Shown one piece after another: positions 1-8,099 of a stretch of 46,473 nt of DNA; positions within the stretch are counted from its first letter, which is position 1, and each line of letters opens with the position of its first letter. The notes under the pieces are model-generated. The model saw nothing but the letters and a program-made list of their open reading frames with translations, had not been told where the DNA came from and did no database searches. The position numbers were made by a program, and so were the translations under genes. The DNA lies in contig NZ_JADGHZ010000008.1 of the NCBI RefSeq assembly GCF_019683595.1, forward strand, positions 1 through 46,473. The letters are read 5' to 3'. The stretch is from Sphaerobacter sp. (GTDB taxonomy: Bacteria; Chloroflexota; Chloroflexia; Thermomicrobiales; Thermomicrobiaceae).

Positions 1-182
1 CACCTACCACGGCGTCGCACCCTCCCACTACCCACCCCACACCCAGCTAGCGTGGAGCGGTCAACCCCATCGCACCCGGCCCTTCCGGTTCTCGGGGCAA
101 CTTGCTACCATTATGTATACCCACATCCCTGCACGCATCGTCCACGTGGCATCATGTCGAGTGGATGAAGGGGACGCGGATC

Positions 183-3100
183 GTGGCGAATCAGGACAGG
201 TCGGCCGCGGCACCGGCACCGGCTGCGCCGCCGGGACCGGACGGCAGGCGGCTCATCGCGCCGACCGACCTGGCGCAGTTCATCCGGCTGGACCAGTGCC
301 GGCGCTACCTGCGGCTGCGGCTGCATGAGCGCGTGGCTGGGTCCCGCTTCCTCCGCGACTACGACGTTGTCCCCCAGTCGCTCCCGCCGCTGCTGACCCG
401 TTCCGGCCGCGCCTTCGAGCAGCGTGTGGAGGCGGCGATCGAGGCGACTACCCGCACGGTCCGCTTCGCGGCGCCGGATGGGGCTAGCGACCGTGAGCCG
501 GACAACGCCGCCGTGCTCGACATCATCCGTGATCTGTCGCCGGGCGAGGCTGTGGTGCTGTTCCAGCCCCGACTGGCGGCGACCATCGGCGACTGGCACC
601 TGCGCGGCGACGTCGACATCCTGCGGCTGGCTCGCGACGACGACGGCGCCCTCACCGCGCTGATCGCCGACATCAAGAGTTCCACCGCCGCGCGGCTGGA
701 GCACCGGCTGCAGGTGGCCTGCTACGGGGAGATGCTGGCGGCAATCTTGGACGAGGCCGGCATCGCCTGCGCGCGCTGCGACCTCGCCGTCCTCTACCGT
801 GGCTCGCCCCACACCGAACGGGAGCTGCGGGCAGAAGAAGCCGAAGAGCGCGCCCGCCAGCGCGAAGCAGCCCGGAGCATCTTCGGCATCGACGACGCCT
901 TTCTCGACATCATCCCCGATCCGGACAGCTTCCGCGAGGCGGTGCACGACCTGGTAACCGGGCCGGAGTCGCTGGCCCGGCGGGTCGCCGAAGCCGACTT
1001 CGCGGACCTCCCCTTCCACCTGACCTACCGCTGCGACGGCTGCCTCTACAACGAGTTCTGCATGAAGTGGAGCGCCGAGCAGGACGACCTCTCGCTGCTG
1101 CCCCACCTGACGCCGTTCGACAAGACGGCCCTGCGCCGCGCCGGCATTAACCGCGTGCGCGACCTGGCGCTGCTCAAACAGCCGGCGAACGGCGCCAACG
1201 GCGACCTCATCCCGGCTGCGGGGCGGGAGGAGTTGATCCGCCAGCTCGGCACCACCTGGCCGGTCGGCCCACGGCTGGACGAGCTGGTCCACCGGGCGCG
1301 TCGCTATCGTCACTGGAAGGGCGAGCACATGCCGGCGCCCTCGGTCATCCCGAGTAAGGGCTACGGCTCGCTGCCCTACCGCGACGCCCAGCACAACCCG
1401 AACCTCGTCTGCGTCTACATCGACGCCCAACACGACTACCTGCACGACCGCATCTACCTGCTCGGCGCGCGGGTCGTGGCACATGAGCGCGGCGTCCCGG
1501 TGCGGACGAAGAACATCGTCCACATCAGCGACGGACCGCCCGACAGCCCGGCCAAGGAGGAAGCGGTCTTCCTCCGCTGGATCCGCGACACCGTGCGCGC
1601 CATCGTCGCCCTCGCCGCGCCGGACGAGAGGGGCGAGCGCGAGGCGCCAATCCACCTGATCTTCTACGACCGGCACGAGCAGCGGCTGCTCCTCGAGGGC
1701 CTGGCGCGTCACTTCGAGGCGATCCTCGGAGCGACCCCGCTCTACGACTTCGTGACGCAGCTCGCCGCCTTCGACTCGCCCCTGGTCACCTTCCTGGACC
1801 AGGAGATCCGCGAGCTGAAGAACTACCCGATGGTGTGCCAGTCGCTCCACGCCGTCGCCGCCTACCTGAAGTTCGACTGGAACACGCCCGAGCCGTACCG
1901 CGAGATCTTCCGCGCCCGGCTCTTCGACTTCTGGGGCAAGCTGGAGCGCGACGACGCCGACCCCGAGGGGCCGAACCGCTGGTACTTCCGGCGCGCTCGC
2001 TTCGGCAGCCACATCCCGCTGGAGTACGCCTACGCCGCCTGGGGTGAGCTGCCCGAGCCGCCGGAGAAGGGCCATGACGACTACGCGCCCTATCGCCGGG
2101 CCACGCGGGATCTCCTGCTCGGCTTCCAGGCCAGGCGCCTGGAGGCGATAGAGCACATCGCCGCCGACTTCCCCGGCAACAGGCAGACGACCAAGACCAG
2201 CTTCCGCCTCCCCGACCTTGCGACGTTCGAGGAGAAAGCCCGCACCCTGGGCCAGGCGATGGAGGAGTTCGTCATCATCGAGCGGCACGTCCAGCTCGGG
2301 GCCTGGAAGGGTGCGCGGCTCGCCCCGCCCGAGCGCCGGGTGCTGGCCGGCGAGACGCTGCTGGTGCGCTACCGCGCCGATGACCAGTCGCCGGAGGTCC
2401 GCCGTGCGATGCGCGAGGCCGGGCACCGGGCGCGCCTGCGGGCAGAGTACGAGCAGGCGTACCGCGCCCGACACCCGGACGCCAAACGGGTGAGCCTGCC
2501 CCGGGAACAGCGCGAGGCGAGCGACTGGTGGGGGTTGATCGTCGGGCAGACGGTCCGGTTGCGCTGCGAGATGGAGGGCGTTGACGGCGACCTGGATGAG
2601 GTCCTGGCGCTCTCAACCCTGAAACCCGGAGACTCGGTCATCATCTGCCCGCGCTGGGATGTGGACTCCCGGCTGCCGGAGACGGAGCAGACGCCGTTCA
2701 CCCCGACGCCGAAGCAGATGCTCTACCAGTTGCGCGGCTGGATTCGGCGGATCACGGTCGAGCGGGACGACGAGGGCCGCGCCGTGGATGCCGTCGTCGA
2801 GGTCGAGATCGCCGGGTCACGCGGCGGGTCATGGTCGAACGGCTTCGTCTTCTCCTCATTCCTCGCCCAGCCACTGCGGGACGACGAGGTGTACACCCTC
2901 GACCCCGATCCGAACGACTGGAACGGGTACTACGCCCTCAAGGTCTCCGAGGGACTGGCGCGCGGTGAACCGAACACGCTCTACGAGCGGCTGGTGGACC
3001 TCGACGGCGCGACAGTGGATTGGCCGGAGGCCGCGGCCGAGGGCCAGCGCCGCTTCCTGGCCGGGCTCGATGCCTTCCACAGAGCGGAACACCTCCACGG

Positions 3101-4526
3101 CTTCGAGGAAAGCAAGCGCTCCTACATCGGCGAACACGGCGCCGACCCGGTCCTGCTGGTGCAGGGTCCACCGGGCACCGGCAAGAGCTACACTACTGGG
3201 TTTGCCGTGCTCGCCCGGATCCAGGGAGCGCTCGCGGCCGGGCGCGAGTGCCGTGTGCTCGTCTCCTGCAAGACGCACGCGGCGACCAAGGTCGCGCTGC
3301 AGCAGATCGCCGAGGCGCAGCGACGCCTGGACCGTCTGGCCGGTCGCGACCGAGCCCTCTTCATGCGCTACTTCGACCCGCGGCTACTCGACGTGCCGCT
3401 CTTCCAGATCCGGCTCCGTGAAGATGTCCCTGGGGCGATCCGTCTTGACGCCGAGAGAGGGAGTTGGGACCGACTGGCGGGCGAGCGCTGGTGCGTTGCG
3501 GCCGCGACACCCGGAGCAGTCTACCGTTTGGTGAGCAAGCGGTGGGGCAGCCAGAGCCTCTTCGGCCACGACCTCTTCACCTGCCTGGTGCTCGACGAGG
3601 CCTCGCAGATGAGCCTGCCCGAGGCGGCTATGGCCGCGCTGCCGCTCACGCCCGACGGCCAGCTCATCGTCGTCGGCGACCACCGTCAACTCCCGCCGAT
3701 CGTGCATCACGCCTGGGACACCGAGCCGCGCCGCACCTTCCAGGAGTTCCGCACCTACCAGTCGCTCTTCCTGGCGCTGCGTGAGCTCAATCCGCCGATG
3801 ATCAAGTTCAGCCAGAGCTTCCGGCTCCACGCCGACATGGCCGCGTTCCTCCGTCGCGAGGTCTACGAGCAGGACGGCATCCCCTACTTCTCGGAGAAGC
3901 GTGACCTGCTGGAGCCGCACCCGCACCCGGACCCGTTCGTCGCCGCGGTCCTGTCGCCCGAGCACCCGATGGTCGTGGTCGTCCACGACGAGGACAGCAG
4001 TCAGGTGCGCAACCCGTTCGAGCAGGCGCTGATTACGCCGATTCTCCAAGCGCTCGCCGACCCGGCGGTGTACAACCTCGACCCGGAGCGTGGGCTGGGC
4101 GTCGTCGTGCCGCACCGCGCCCAGCGGGCGGCGCTTCAGGACGCACTCCCGAGGCTGAGCCGCATCGACCCCAACACCGGCGCGATTGCTCTCAGCGCCA
4201 TCGACACCGTGGAGCGCTTCCAGGGCGGAGAGCGCACGGCCATCGTCGTCTCCGCCACCGAGAGTGACCGCGACTACCTCCTGTCCGCCGGGGAGTTTCT
4301 GCTGGACCCACGCCGCCTCACCGTGGCGCTCAGCCGGGCACAGCGGAAGATCATCCTCGTGGCGTCCCGCTCCGTCTTCGACCTCTTCAGCGCCGACGAG
4401 ACGATCTTCGCTAACGCGCTCCTCTGGAAGCACCTCCTCCGCCGCACCTGCACCGTGCCACTCTGGTCCGGCGAGCGCGCCGGCCACCGCGTCGAGGTAT
4501 GGGGCAACGCCCCCCAAGCGCGCTGA
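183..4526 (+). CDS. Dna2-like fusion: Fe-S RecB-family nuclease, RNase H-like domain and SF1 helicase
   Basis: Predicted ATP-driven DNA helicase-nuclease of about 1447 residues, resembling the TM0106-type RecB-like nuclease joined to a Dna2/Upf1-like helicase. The N-terminal nuclease shows D145 and D163-I-K165 of the PD-(D/E)XK core. C39 and the later C284-x2-C287-x5-C293 match the cysteine layout of Cas4/AddB-type iron-sulfur nucleases. A central region around residues 405-540 looks like an RNase H-fold exonuclease, but the expected DxE reads D414-A-Q416. The helicase carries Walker A GPPGTGKS at 995-1002, DEAS at 1138-1141, then a GDHRQLPP motif and a C-terminal ALSRAQ motif VI. I chose GTG 183 because AAGGGGA sits 8 nt upstream; ATG 165 in the same frame has no such site. 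It stands alone on the plus strand. A role in DNA repair or recombination is inferred; phage defence is possible but unsupported by neighbours. Confidence 0.85.
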   Translation: MANQDRSAAAPAPAAPPGPDGRRLIAPTDLAQFIRLDQCRRYLRLRLHERVAGSRFLRDYDVVPQSLPPLLTRSGRAFEQRVEAAIEATTRTVRFAAPDGASDREPDNAAVLDIIRDLSPGEAVVLFQPRLAATIGDWHLRGDVDILRLARDDDGALTALIADIKSSTAARLEHRLQVACYGEMLAAILDEAGIACARCDLAVLYRGSPHTERELRAEEAEERARQREAARSIFGIDDAFLDIIPDPDSFREAVHDLVTGPESLARRVAEADFADLPFHLTYRCDGCLYNEFCMKWSAEQDDLSLLPHLTPFDKTALRRAGINRVRDLALLKQPANGANGDLIPAAGREELIRQLGTTWPVGPRLDELVHRARRYRHWKGEHMPAPSVIPSKGYGSLPYRDAQHNPNLVCVYIDAQHDYLHDRIYLLGARVVAHERGVPVRTKNIVHISDGPPDSPAKEEAVFLRWIRDTVRAIVALAAPDERGEREAPIHLIFYDRHEQRLLLEGLARHFEAILGATPLYDFVTQLAAFDSPLVTFLDQEIRELKNYPMVCQSLHAVAAYLKFDWNTPEPYREIFRARLFDFWGKLERDDADPEGPNRWYFRRARFGSHIPLEYAYAAWGELPEPPEKGHDDYAPYRRATRDLLLGFQARRLEAIEHIAADFPGNRQTTKTSFRLPDLATFEEKARTLGQAMEEFVIIERHVQLGAWKGARLAPPERRVLAGETLLVRYRADDQSPEVRRAMREAGHRARLRAEYEQAYRARHPDAKRVSLPREQREASDWWGLIVGQTVRLRCEMEGVDGDLDEVLALSTLKPGDSVIICPRWDVDSRLPETEQTPFTPTPKQMLYQLRGWIRRITVERDDEGRAVDAVVEVEIAGSRGGSWSNGFVFSSFLAQPLRDDEVYTLDPDPNDWNGYYALKVSEGLARGEPNTLYERLVDLDGATVDWPEAAAEGQRRFLAGLDAFHRAEHLHGFEESKRSYIGEHGADPVLLVQGPPGTGKSYTTGFAVLARIQGALAAGRECRVLVSCKTHAATKVALQQIAEAQRRLDRLAGRDRALFMRYFDPRLLDVPLFQIRLREDVPGAIRLDAERGSWDRLAGERWCVAAATPGAVYRLVSKRWGSQSLFGHDLFTCLVLDEASQMSLPEAAMAALPLTPDGQLIVVGDHRQLPPIVHHAWDTEPRRTFQEFRTYQSLFLALRELNPPMIKFSQSFRLHADMAAFLRREVYEQDGIPYFSEKRDLLEPHPHPDPFVAAVLSPEHPMVVVVHDEDSSQVRNPFEQALITPILQALADPAVYNLDPERGLGVVVPHRAQRAALQDALPRLSRIDPNTGAIALSAIDTVERFQGGERTAIVVSATESDRDYLLSAGEFLLDPRRLTVALSRAQRKIILVASRSVFDLFSADETIFANALLWKHLLRRTCTVPLWSGERAGHRVEVWGNAPQAR

Positions 4527-4606
4527 CAGGAAGTGCGGCAGCCTCACCCCCGGCACAGGCCGGGCGGAGGGCACCGTGTCATCTGAGGGTGAGCACAATG
4601 CAACCC

Positions 4607-4629
4607 AGCCGGCTCTAACGGGCTTTTTT
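4607..4629 (+). terminator. Possible intrinsic terminator after the helicase-nuclease gene
   Basis: A short GC stem (AGCC paired with GGCT, plus one more pair across a bulge) is followed directly by six T residues at 4624-4629, about 80 bp after the stop codon. The stem is weak, so this is a candidate only. Confidence 0.4.
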
Positions 4630-4640
4630 CGGCACGGAGA

Positions 4641-4710
4641 TTATGGAGTTTGACAACTTACATGGGTGTACGCGCTCGGCGTGTGCCCGGGGCTAGGGCC
4701 GCCGGGCACG
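4641..4710 (-). repeat. REP-like intergenic repeat, copy with 5' module
   Basis: A conserved module of about 35 bp (TATGGAGTTTGAC, then GGTGTACGC and CGGC) leads into the palindromic core GTGCCCGGGGCTAGGGCCGCC. The same module and core occur at 18253-18325, and a diverged module occurs at 18200-18250. Orientation is given relative to the copies at 18513-18768, which read the other way. Confidence 0.7.
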
Positions 4711-4756
4711 AACCGAGCGGCGGGGTCCATCATGCCGACGCGCGAACCCTGTGTCA

Positions 4757-4822
4757 CCCCAGCCGGCTTGAGCCGGCTTTCCTTGTCAGCCCGGGGCTTG
4801 AGCCCCGGGCACATGCCGGGCG
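4757..4822 (+). repeat. REP-like intergenic repeat, two-hairpin unit
   Basis: The unit holds a first stem-loop (AGCCGGCT-TG-AGCCGGCT), the linker TTCCTTGTC, and a second stem-loop (GCCCGGGGCTTGAGCCCCGGGC), followed by ACATGCCGGGCGG. The same arrangement recurs at 18513-18566, 18615-18667 and 18716-18768. It lies opposite in orientation to the copy at 4641-4710. It also lies between two convergent genes, where it could act as a transcription barrier. Confidence 0.75.
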
Positions 4823-4914
4823 GCGGCCCCTGACGCCGGGATGTGAGACCTGTCTGATCCCAGCCGGCTGACGCCCCCGGGCGGGCCTTGGGAGCGATAC
4901 AGTCAGCGCCTGGG

Positions 4915-5361
4915 TTATTGCTGCAGGATCGCTCGGCACTCGTCGGCGAGGACGCCGGTGATGATGGTGATGCGATCCTGGTAGCCGAGCCACTCCACCA
5001 GCCGGTCGACCGAGTAGGTCGGCCAGCGGGTTTGTGCCGGGCCGTCCGGCACCGCACCGATGACCACCGTGCTGATCCCGCTGACCAGGATCGACCCGCA
5101 ACACATCGGGCACGGCTGGAAGGTCGCGTAGAGGGTGCAGCCCGACAGGTCGAGCGTGCCAAGGGCGATGCCGGCATTGCGCACGGCGATGGTTTCGGCG
5201 TGCGCGGTGGGATCGCTCGTGGTGGTCGCTTCATTACGCCCGGTGGCGATCACCTGCCCATCGCGGACGACGACCGCGCCGTAGGCGCCGTTGCCGTCCG
5301 CCTTCGCCTTGGCCGCTTCTTCCAAAGCCAGGCGCATATAGCGCTCGTGCGTGTCACTCAT
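4915..5361 (-). CDS. Nucleoside deaminase (guanine/cytosine deaminase-like, CDA fold)
   Basis: Zinc-dependent deaminase of about 148 residues, predicted to hydrolyse the amino group of a purine or pyrimidine base in the cytosol. The zinc-binding signature is intact: TAHAE supplies the histidine ligand and the proton-shuttling glutamate, and QPCPMC supplies the two cysteines. The TTTSDPTAHAE region resembles GuaD-type guanine deaminases more than TadA. It is encoded next to tRNA- or base-salvage genes in many genomes, but here it follows an XRE regulator on the same strand, 144 bp away. The start is ATG 5361 (protein begins MSDTHERY), with AGGA about 10 nt upstream. The reading frame stays open further upstream but has no homology-like sequence. 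Substrate is uncertain. Confidence 0.85.
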   Translation of the reverse strand: MSDTHERYMRLALEEAAKAKADGNGAYGAVVVRDGQVIATGRNEATTTSDPTAHAETIAVRNAGIALGTLDLSGCTLYATFQPCPMCCGSILVSGISTVVIGAVPDGPAQTRWPTYSVDRLVEWLGYQDRITIITGVLADECRAILQQ

Positions 5362-5409
5362 GGGGTTGACATCCTGACGATCACGCGTGGCGACGCAGGC
5401 GCACACCAA

Positions 5410-5439
5410 CGCACCGACGCGCCTGGCGCGTTCGGTGCG
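5410..5439 (-). promoter_or_regulatory. Strong hairpin between the XRE gene and the deaminase gene
   Basis: CGCACCGA-CGCGCC pairs with GGCGCG-T-TCGGTGCG: 14 base pairs, one bulged T and a minimal loop. There is no T-run. It lies in the 144-bp gap between two minus-strand genes and could attenuate or process their joint transcript. The role is inferred from position only. Confidence 0.45.
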
Positions 5440-5505
5440 ATCGTGTGCGTTGGGGAGTCGACCGGGCCGTGCCTGCGGGCACACCCCGGTCGAGACACGT
5501 TGTAC

Positions 5506-5904
5506 CTATCGCCCCCCGGCGCGGGCGTGGGCTTCGAAGTAGTCGAGGAGCGCCTTCCGGGCTTCGATGCTCAGCGAGAAGATCTCGGGCCAGACGTCCT
5601 CTGGGATGGAGGTCTTGCTGAGCTCCTCCTCGAGGGCGCGGTCCACGTCCTGGGCTTCCCGCTCGGTCTCGACGAAGAAGCCGATGTCGACGCCGAGCTC
5701 GTTGCCGAGCCGGGATAGCAGCGTGAACGACGGGACGCTGCGGCCCTTCTCGAGTCTGGACAGGTACGACACTGATATACCGGTGCGCTCAGCAAGGTCG
5801 GAAAGTGACAGCCCTTGTTGCTGGCGTAGCCGGCGAATGGCCGGGCCGATGCGTTGCCGCACTTCCGTCGACGTTGGTCTGCGCTCGCTGCGTTCGTTTT
5901 CCAC
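5506..5904 (-). CDS. XRE-family helix-turn-helix transcriptional regulator
   Basis: DNA-binding regulator of about 132 residues. Residues about 16-75 form a Cro/CI-type helix-turn-helix (IRRLRQQQGLSLSDLAERTG then ISVSYLSRLEKG), the best-conserved part of this family. The C-terminal part is acidic and helical with no recognised ligand domain, so the effector cannot be named. The start is GTG 5904 (protein begins MENERSER) with GGGAGGA 8 nt upstream, an excellent site. The gene heads a minus-strand pair with the deaminase at 4915-5361. A candidate promoter at 6642-6670 points toward it across more than 700 bp of non-coding DNA. Targets are unknown; autoregulation is plausible but not shown. Confidence 0.9.
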   Translation of the reverse strand: MENERSERRPTSTEVRQRIGPAIRRLRQQQGLSLSDLAERTGISVSYLSRLEKGRSVPSFTLLSRLGNELGVDIGFFVETEREAQDVDRALEEELSKTSIPEDVWPEIFSLSIEARKALLDYFEAHARAGGR

Positions 5905-6641
5905 GGTTTCGGTCCTCCCTGCAGTTCTCGTTCAGGCATGCGTTGTGCCGAGCCCGTCGCAGCCTCATGGTCGTGGCTACCTCGTTCGAGGCGACCCAAG
6001 GCGTGGGACGATGCCGTACACCACGCTTCGGCGAGGTTGCCGGGCGACTGCCTCCACCCGCCGACTCCGGTGGTGTCGCCACACGCTGCTAGCCGGGGCG
6101 CGGCGGACGCTGCCTCGATCGGAGCAGCCGCACGCGTCCTCCCTCCTCGCCGTACTGCGGCGTTGTGTGGCGCCGGAACTGGGGCCTTGGTGCTGCGCCG
6201 GCGCCCGCTACGAGGCTCCGCACCAGCCGGCGCGATGGCCGTATCGGATGTCCATCGAGCCGATCGGGGCGGCTCCTCGTTCGTTCCGCGACCCCCCCAA
6301 TACTGGCCTGCCGGCCCGCACCGCCTGCGCGTCCGTCGCGCCCGGTGCACCGGCGAAAGACTTCCGGGCGGATCGCGTGACGAGGATGATGGTGCCGCGG
6401 TGCCCTGTGGGAGCCCAGCGTTGCCCGGGGCCCACTGGCGCTCGCCGGGGAACGTGGCGGCGACGGGTCGCGGCCACGCACCGGGCGCATCCGCGGCGCC
6501 CAACGGGCATGGACCACAAGGCCGGGTCCGTGGGCACCCTGTGGGAACCTCGTCGTTCCCGGCCCCGCAGGCCACCGTTCGATCAAATGGGTCGTCCAGG
6601 GGGCACCCGTATGCACCCCACCCCACAAACAACCCAGAAAG
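5905..6641 (-). other. Long non-coding stretch; possible long leader or non-coding RNA
   Basis: No frame here gives a protein-like translation: candidate frames are rich in Arg, Pro, Gly and Ala, with no family resemblance and no convincing ribosome binding site. A good leftward promoter sits at its right end (6642-6670). If used, it would give about 730 nt of untranslated RNA before the XRE gene. The region contains an imperfect 35-bp direct repeat at 6399-6433 and 6533-6567 and many GC-rich inverted segments. I found no RNase P RNA, tmRNA, SRP RNA or 6S RNA core sequences. Function unknown. Confidence 0.4.
6399..6567. repeat. Imperfect direct repeat pair (6399-6433 and 6533-6567)
   Basis: Both copies share the pattern GG..CCCTGTGGGA.CC, then CGTT.CCCGG, then CC. 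They are 134 bp apart in otherwise non-coding DNA, and each can fold on itself. They may be two related hairpin domains of one RNA or two protein-binding sites. Confidence 0.4.
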
Positions 6642-6670
6642 ACGATAGCATCTGTTTGCCCGTTTGTCTA
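6642..6670 (-). promoter_or_regulatory. Candidate sigma-70 promoter with extended -10, reading left
   Basis: On the minus strand, TAGACA (6670-6665), a 17-nt spacer, then TATCGT (6647-6642) preceded by TGC, an extended -10 element. The surrounding DNA is locally A/T-richer than the rest of the region. The next minus-strand gene is the XRE regulator, whose start is 738 bp away. Confidence 0.5.
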
Positions 6671-6853
6671 CTCGACCCAGCCTGACAAACGTTCCATGCA
6701 GTCGTGCCCGCCGGACCCAGTTACGCGAATTGGACAAGACGCGCGTACCGCGCAGTACCCGTCCATCTCCCCTGCCCGTCTCCGCACATAGCACGAGAGA
6801 CCCGCCCCGGCGCGGATTTCCGCCGGTTGAAGCTGTCCCGACGGCGCGTGCCG

Positions 6854-6886
6854 GACCTCGCGCGACGCTGCGCAGCGTCGCAGGTC
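6854..6886. repeat. 20-bp perfect palindrome with flanking pairing arms
   Basis: GCGACGCTGC followed by GCAGCGTCGC at 6862-6881 is a perfect 20-bp palindrome. Flanking GACCT (6854-6858) and AGGTC (6882-6886) can extend the pairing. It lies 160 bp before the polysaccharide deacetylase gene. It could be an operator for a dimeric regulator, such as the nearby XRE protein, or a terminator-like hairpin; the sequence cannot decide. Confidence 0.5.
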
Positions 6887-7043
6887 GGTGTGCGGTACGC
6901 AGTGCGCATCCGCCCCCAAATGGGCTATGCATGTCAAACATGTCAGCTACGATAGGGACTCGACGGCTCGCGGCTGGCGACGGTAGGATTCTGGCGGATC
7001 GTTCGCGCACTGCGCATTGCTTGCTCGGGAGGGGAAGAAAGTT

Positions 7044-8012
7044 ATGCGCGAGCCAGTGTGGCCCCGACTGGTGCTGGGCCTGCTGGTGCTCGCCGTGGCG
7101 CTCTCAAATCTCTCGTTACTCACGTCACCCACGTCGACCTTCCTCCTGCCCGTGATCGCCGCGGGGCCGGTCACGCCGGAGAGCTCAACGCCCGCGCCCC
7201 CCGGGCGCCCGATCGCAACGCCCGTGCCCGCTACCCCGACGACGACCCCACGGCCGACGCCAACGCCCACACCGGCACCGACGGCAACACCGACGCCGGC
7301 GCCCACACCGACACCGACGCCGGAGCCGCAGGGGCAGGTCGTCCCCGTCCCGATCCTGATGTACCACTACGTCCGCCCCGACCCGGGGCCGGGTGACCCG
7401 ATCGGCCGCGATCTCTCGGTCAGTCCGGAGCGTTTCGCCGAGCAGATGGCCTGGCTGGCGCAGGAGGGCTACACCCCGATCACGCTCGGGGAACTGGCCG
7501 ATGTCCGGGCGCGGCGCCGCGCCCTGCCGCCCAAGCCCATCGTGCTTACGTTCGATGACGGCTACCGGGACTTCTACACCACCGCGTTCCCGGTGCTGCG
7601 TCAGTACGGGTTCAAGGCCACGCTCTTCGTCATCACCGGCGTGGTGGGTCAGGAGCCCTACGTCACCTGGGACATGATCGCGGAAATAGATCGATCGGGG
7701 CTTGTCGAGATCGGCTCGCATACGGTATCGCACAACCAGCTCCCGTCGCTCGGTGAGGCGCAGGTGCGGGCCGAAGCGGTGGACAGCAAGCAGGTGCTCG
7801 AGGCCCACCTGGGTCACCCGGTGCGCGCCTTCTGCTACCCGGTCGGCCGCGTCGACGCGCGGAGCGTGGCTGCGGTACGGGACGCCGGCTACGAGATCGC
7901 GGTGACCACCCAAGGCGGCCGTGCGACGGCCGAGCAGGACTCGCTGCTCCTCCCTCGGGTTCGTATCCACGGGGGAGCCAGCATGGAGCAGTTCATGGAA
8001 CTGCTGTCGTGA
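7044..8012 (+). CDS. Secreted or anchored polysaccharide deacetylase (NodB homology domain)
   Basis: Metal-dependent deacetylase of about 322 residues, predicted to act outside the membrane on N-acetylated cell-wall or exopolysaccharide sugars. A hydrophobic segment near residues 5-45 is a signal anchor. It is followed by a Thr-Pro-Ala-rich linker (about residues 60-95), typical of a spacer through the envelope. The NodB domain shows TFDDG at 169-173 (metal-binding D172), H226 and H230 in SHTVSH, and a later FCYPVG segment near the substrate site. I use ATG 7044 because GGGAGGGG lies 9 nt upstream; an in-frame TTG at 7017 is less likely. It heads a plus-strand envelope group with the flippase-like protein and UppP. 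TACGAT at 6948-6953 is a possible -10, but no good -35 accompanies it. Confidence 0.88.
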   Translation: MREPVWPRLVLGLLVLAVALSNLSLLTSPTSTFLLPVIAAGPVTPESSTPAPPGRPIATPVPATPTTTPRPTPTPTPAPTATPTPAPTPTPTPEPQGQVVPVPILMYHYVRPDPGPGDPIGRDLSVSPERFAEQMAWLAQEGYTPITLGELADVRARRRALPPKPIVLTFDDGYRDFYTTAFPVLRQYGFKATLFVITGVVGQEPYVTWDMIAEIDRSGLVEIGSHTVSHNQLPSLGEAQVRAEAVDSKQVLEAHLGHPVRAFCYPVGRVDARSVAAVRDAGYEIAVTTQGGRATAEQDSLLLPRVRIHGGASMEQFMELLS

Positions 8013-8025
8013 GGCGTAGGGACGG

Positions 8026-8031
8026 TATACT
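8026..8031 (+). promoter_or_regulatory. Candidate -10 box for the flippase-uppP pair
   Basis: TATACT at 8026-8031 lies 14 bp after the deacetylase stop codon and 69 bp before GTG 8100. No convincing -35 is visible at the usual distance (CTGTCG is the best). This would let the next two genes be transcribed separately. Confidence 0.35.
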
Positions 8032-8099
8032 CTGGAGGCCCGTCACGGACTAGACCGGGGCGCGGCATCGACGACACGCTACACGGCTGGAGATGCTGG

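Noticed and set aside
111-2474. A long open reading frame on the minus strand opposite the helicase-nuclease gene
   Set aside because: Its translation is Val/Gly/Arg-rich without family resemblance. It is the mirror of a high-GC coding frame that clearly encodes the nuclease on the other strand.
183-4526. The helicase-nuclease as a Cas4 or CRISPR-associated gene
   Set aside because: The cysteine pattern is shared with AddB and Dna2-type nucleases. The protein is far larger than Cas4, and the array is 42 kb away without cas genes between.
5905-6670. RNase P RNA, tmRNA, SRP RNA or a group II intron
   Set aside because: I looked on both strands for their core sequences (for example GAGGAAAGTCC, the tmRNA 3' end, the SRP loop and the intron domain V pattern) and did not find them.
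5571-7010. A 479-codon minus-strand open frame spanning the non-coding stretch and the XRE gene
   Set aside because: It covers the genuine XRE gene in another frame, and its own sequence is Arg/Pro/Ser-rich with no motif. Long stop-free frames are expected by chance at this GC content.
7185-7335. Tandem ACGCCCACACCGAC-like repeats taken as a satellite or CRISPR
   Set aside because: They encode the Thr-Pro-Ala linker of the polysaccharide deacetylase in frame and have no spacer structure.
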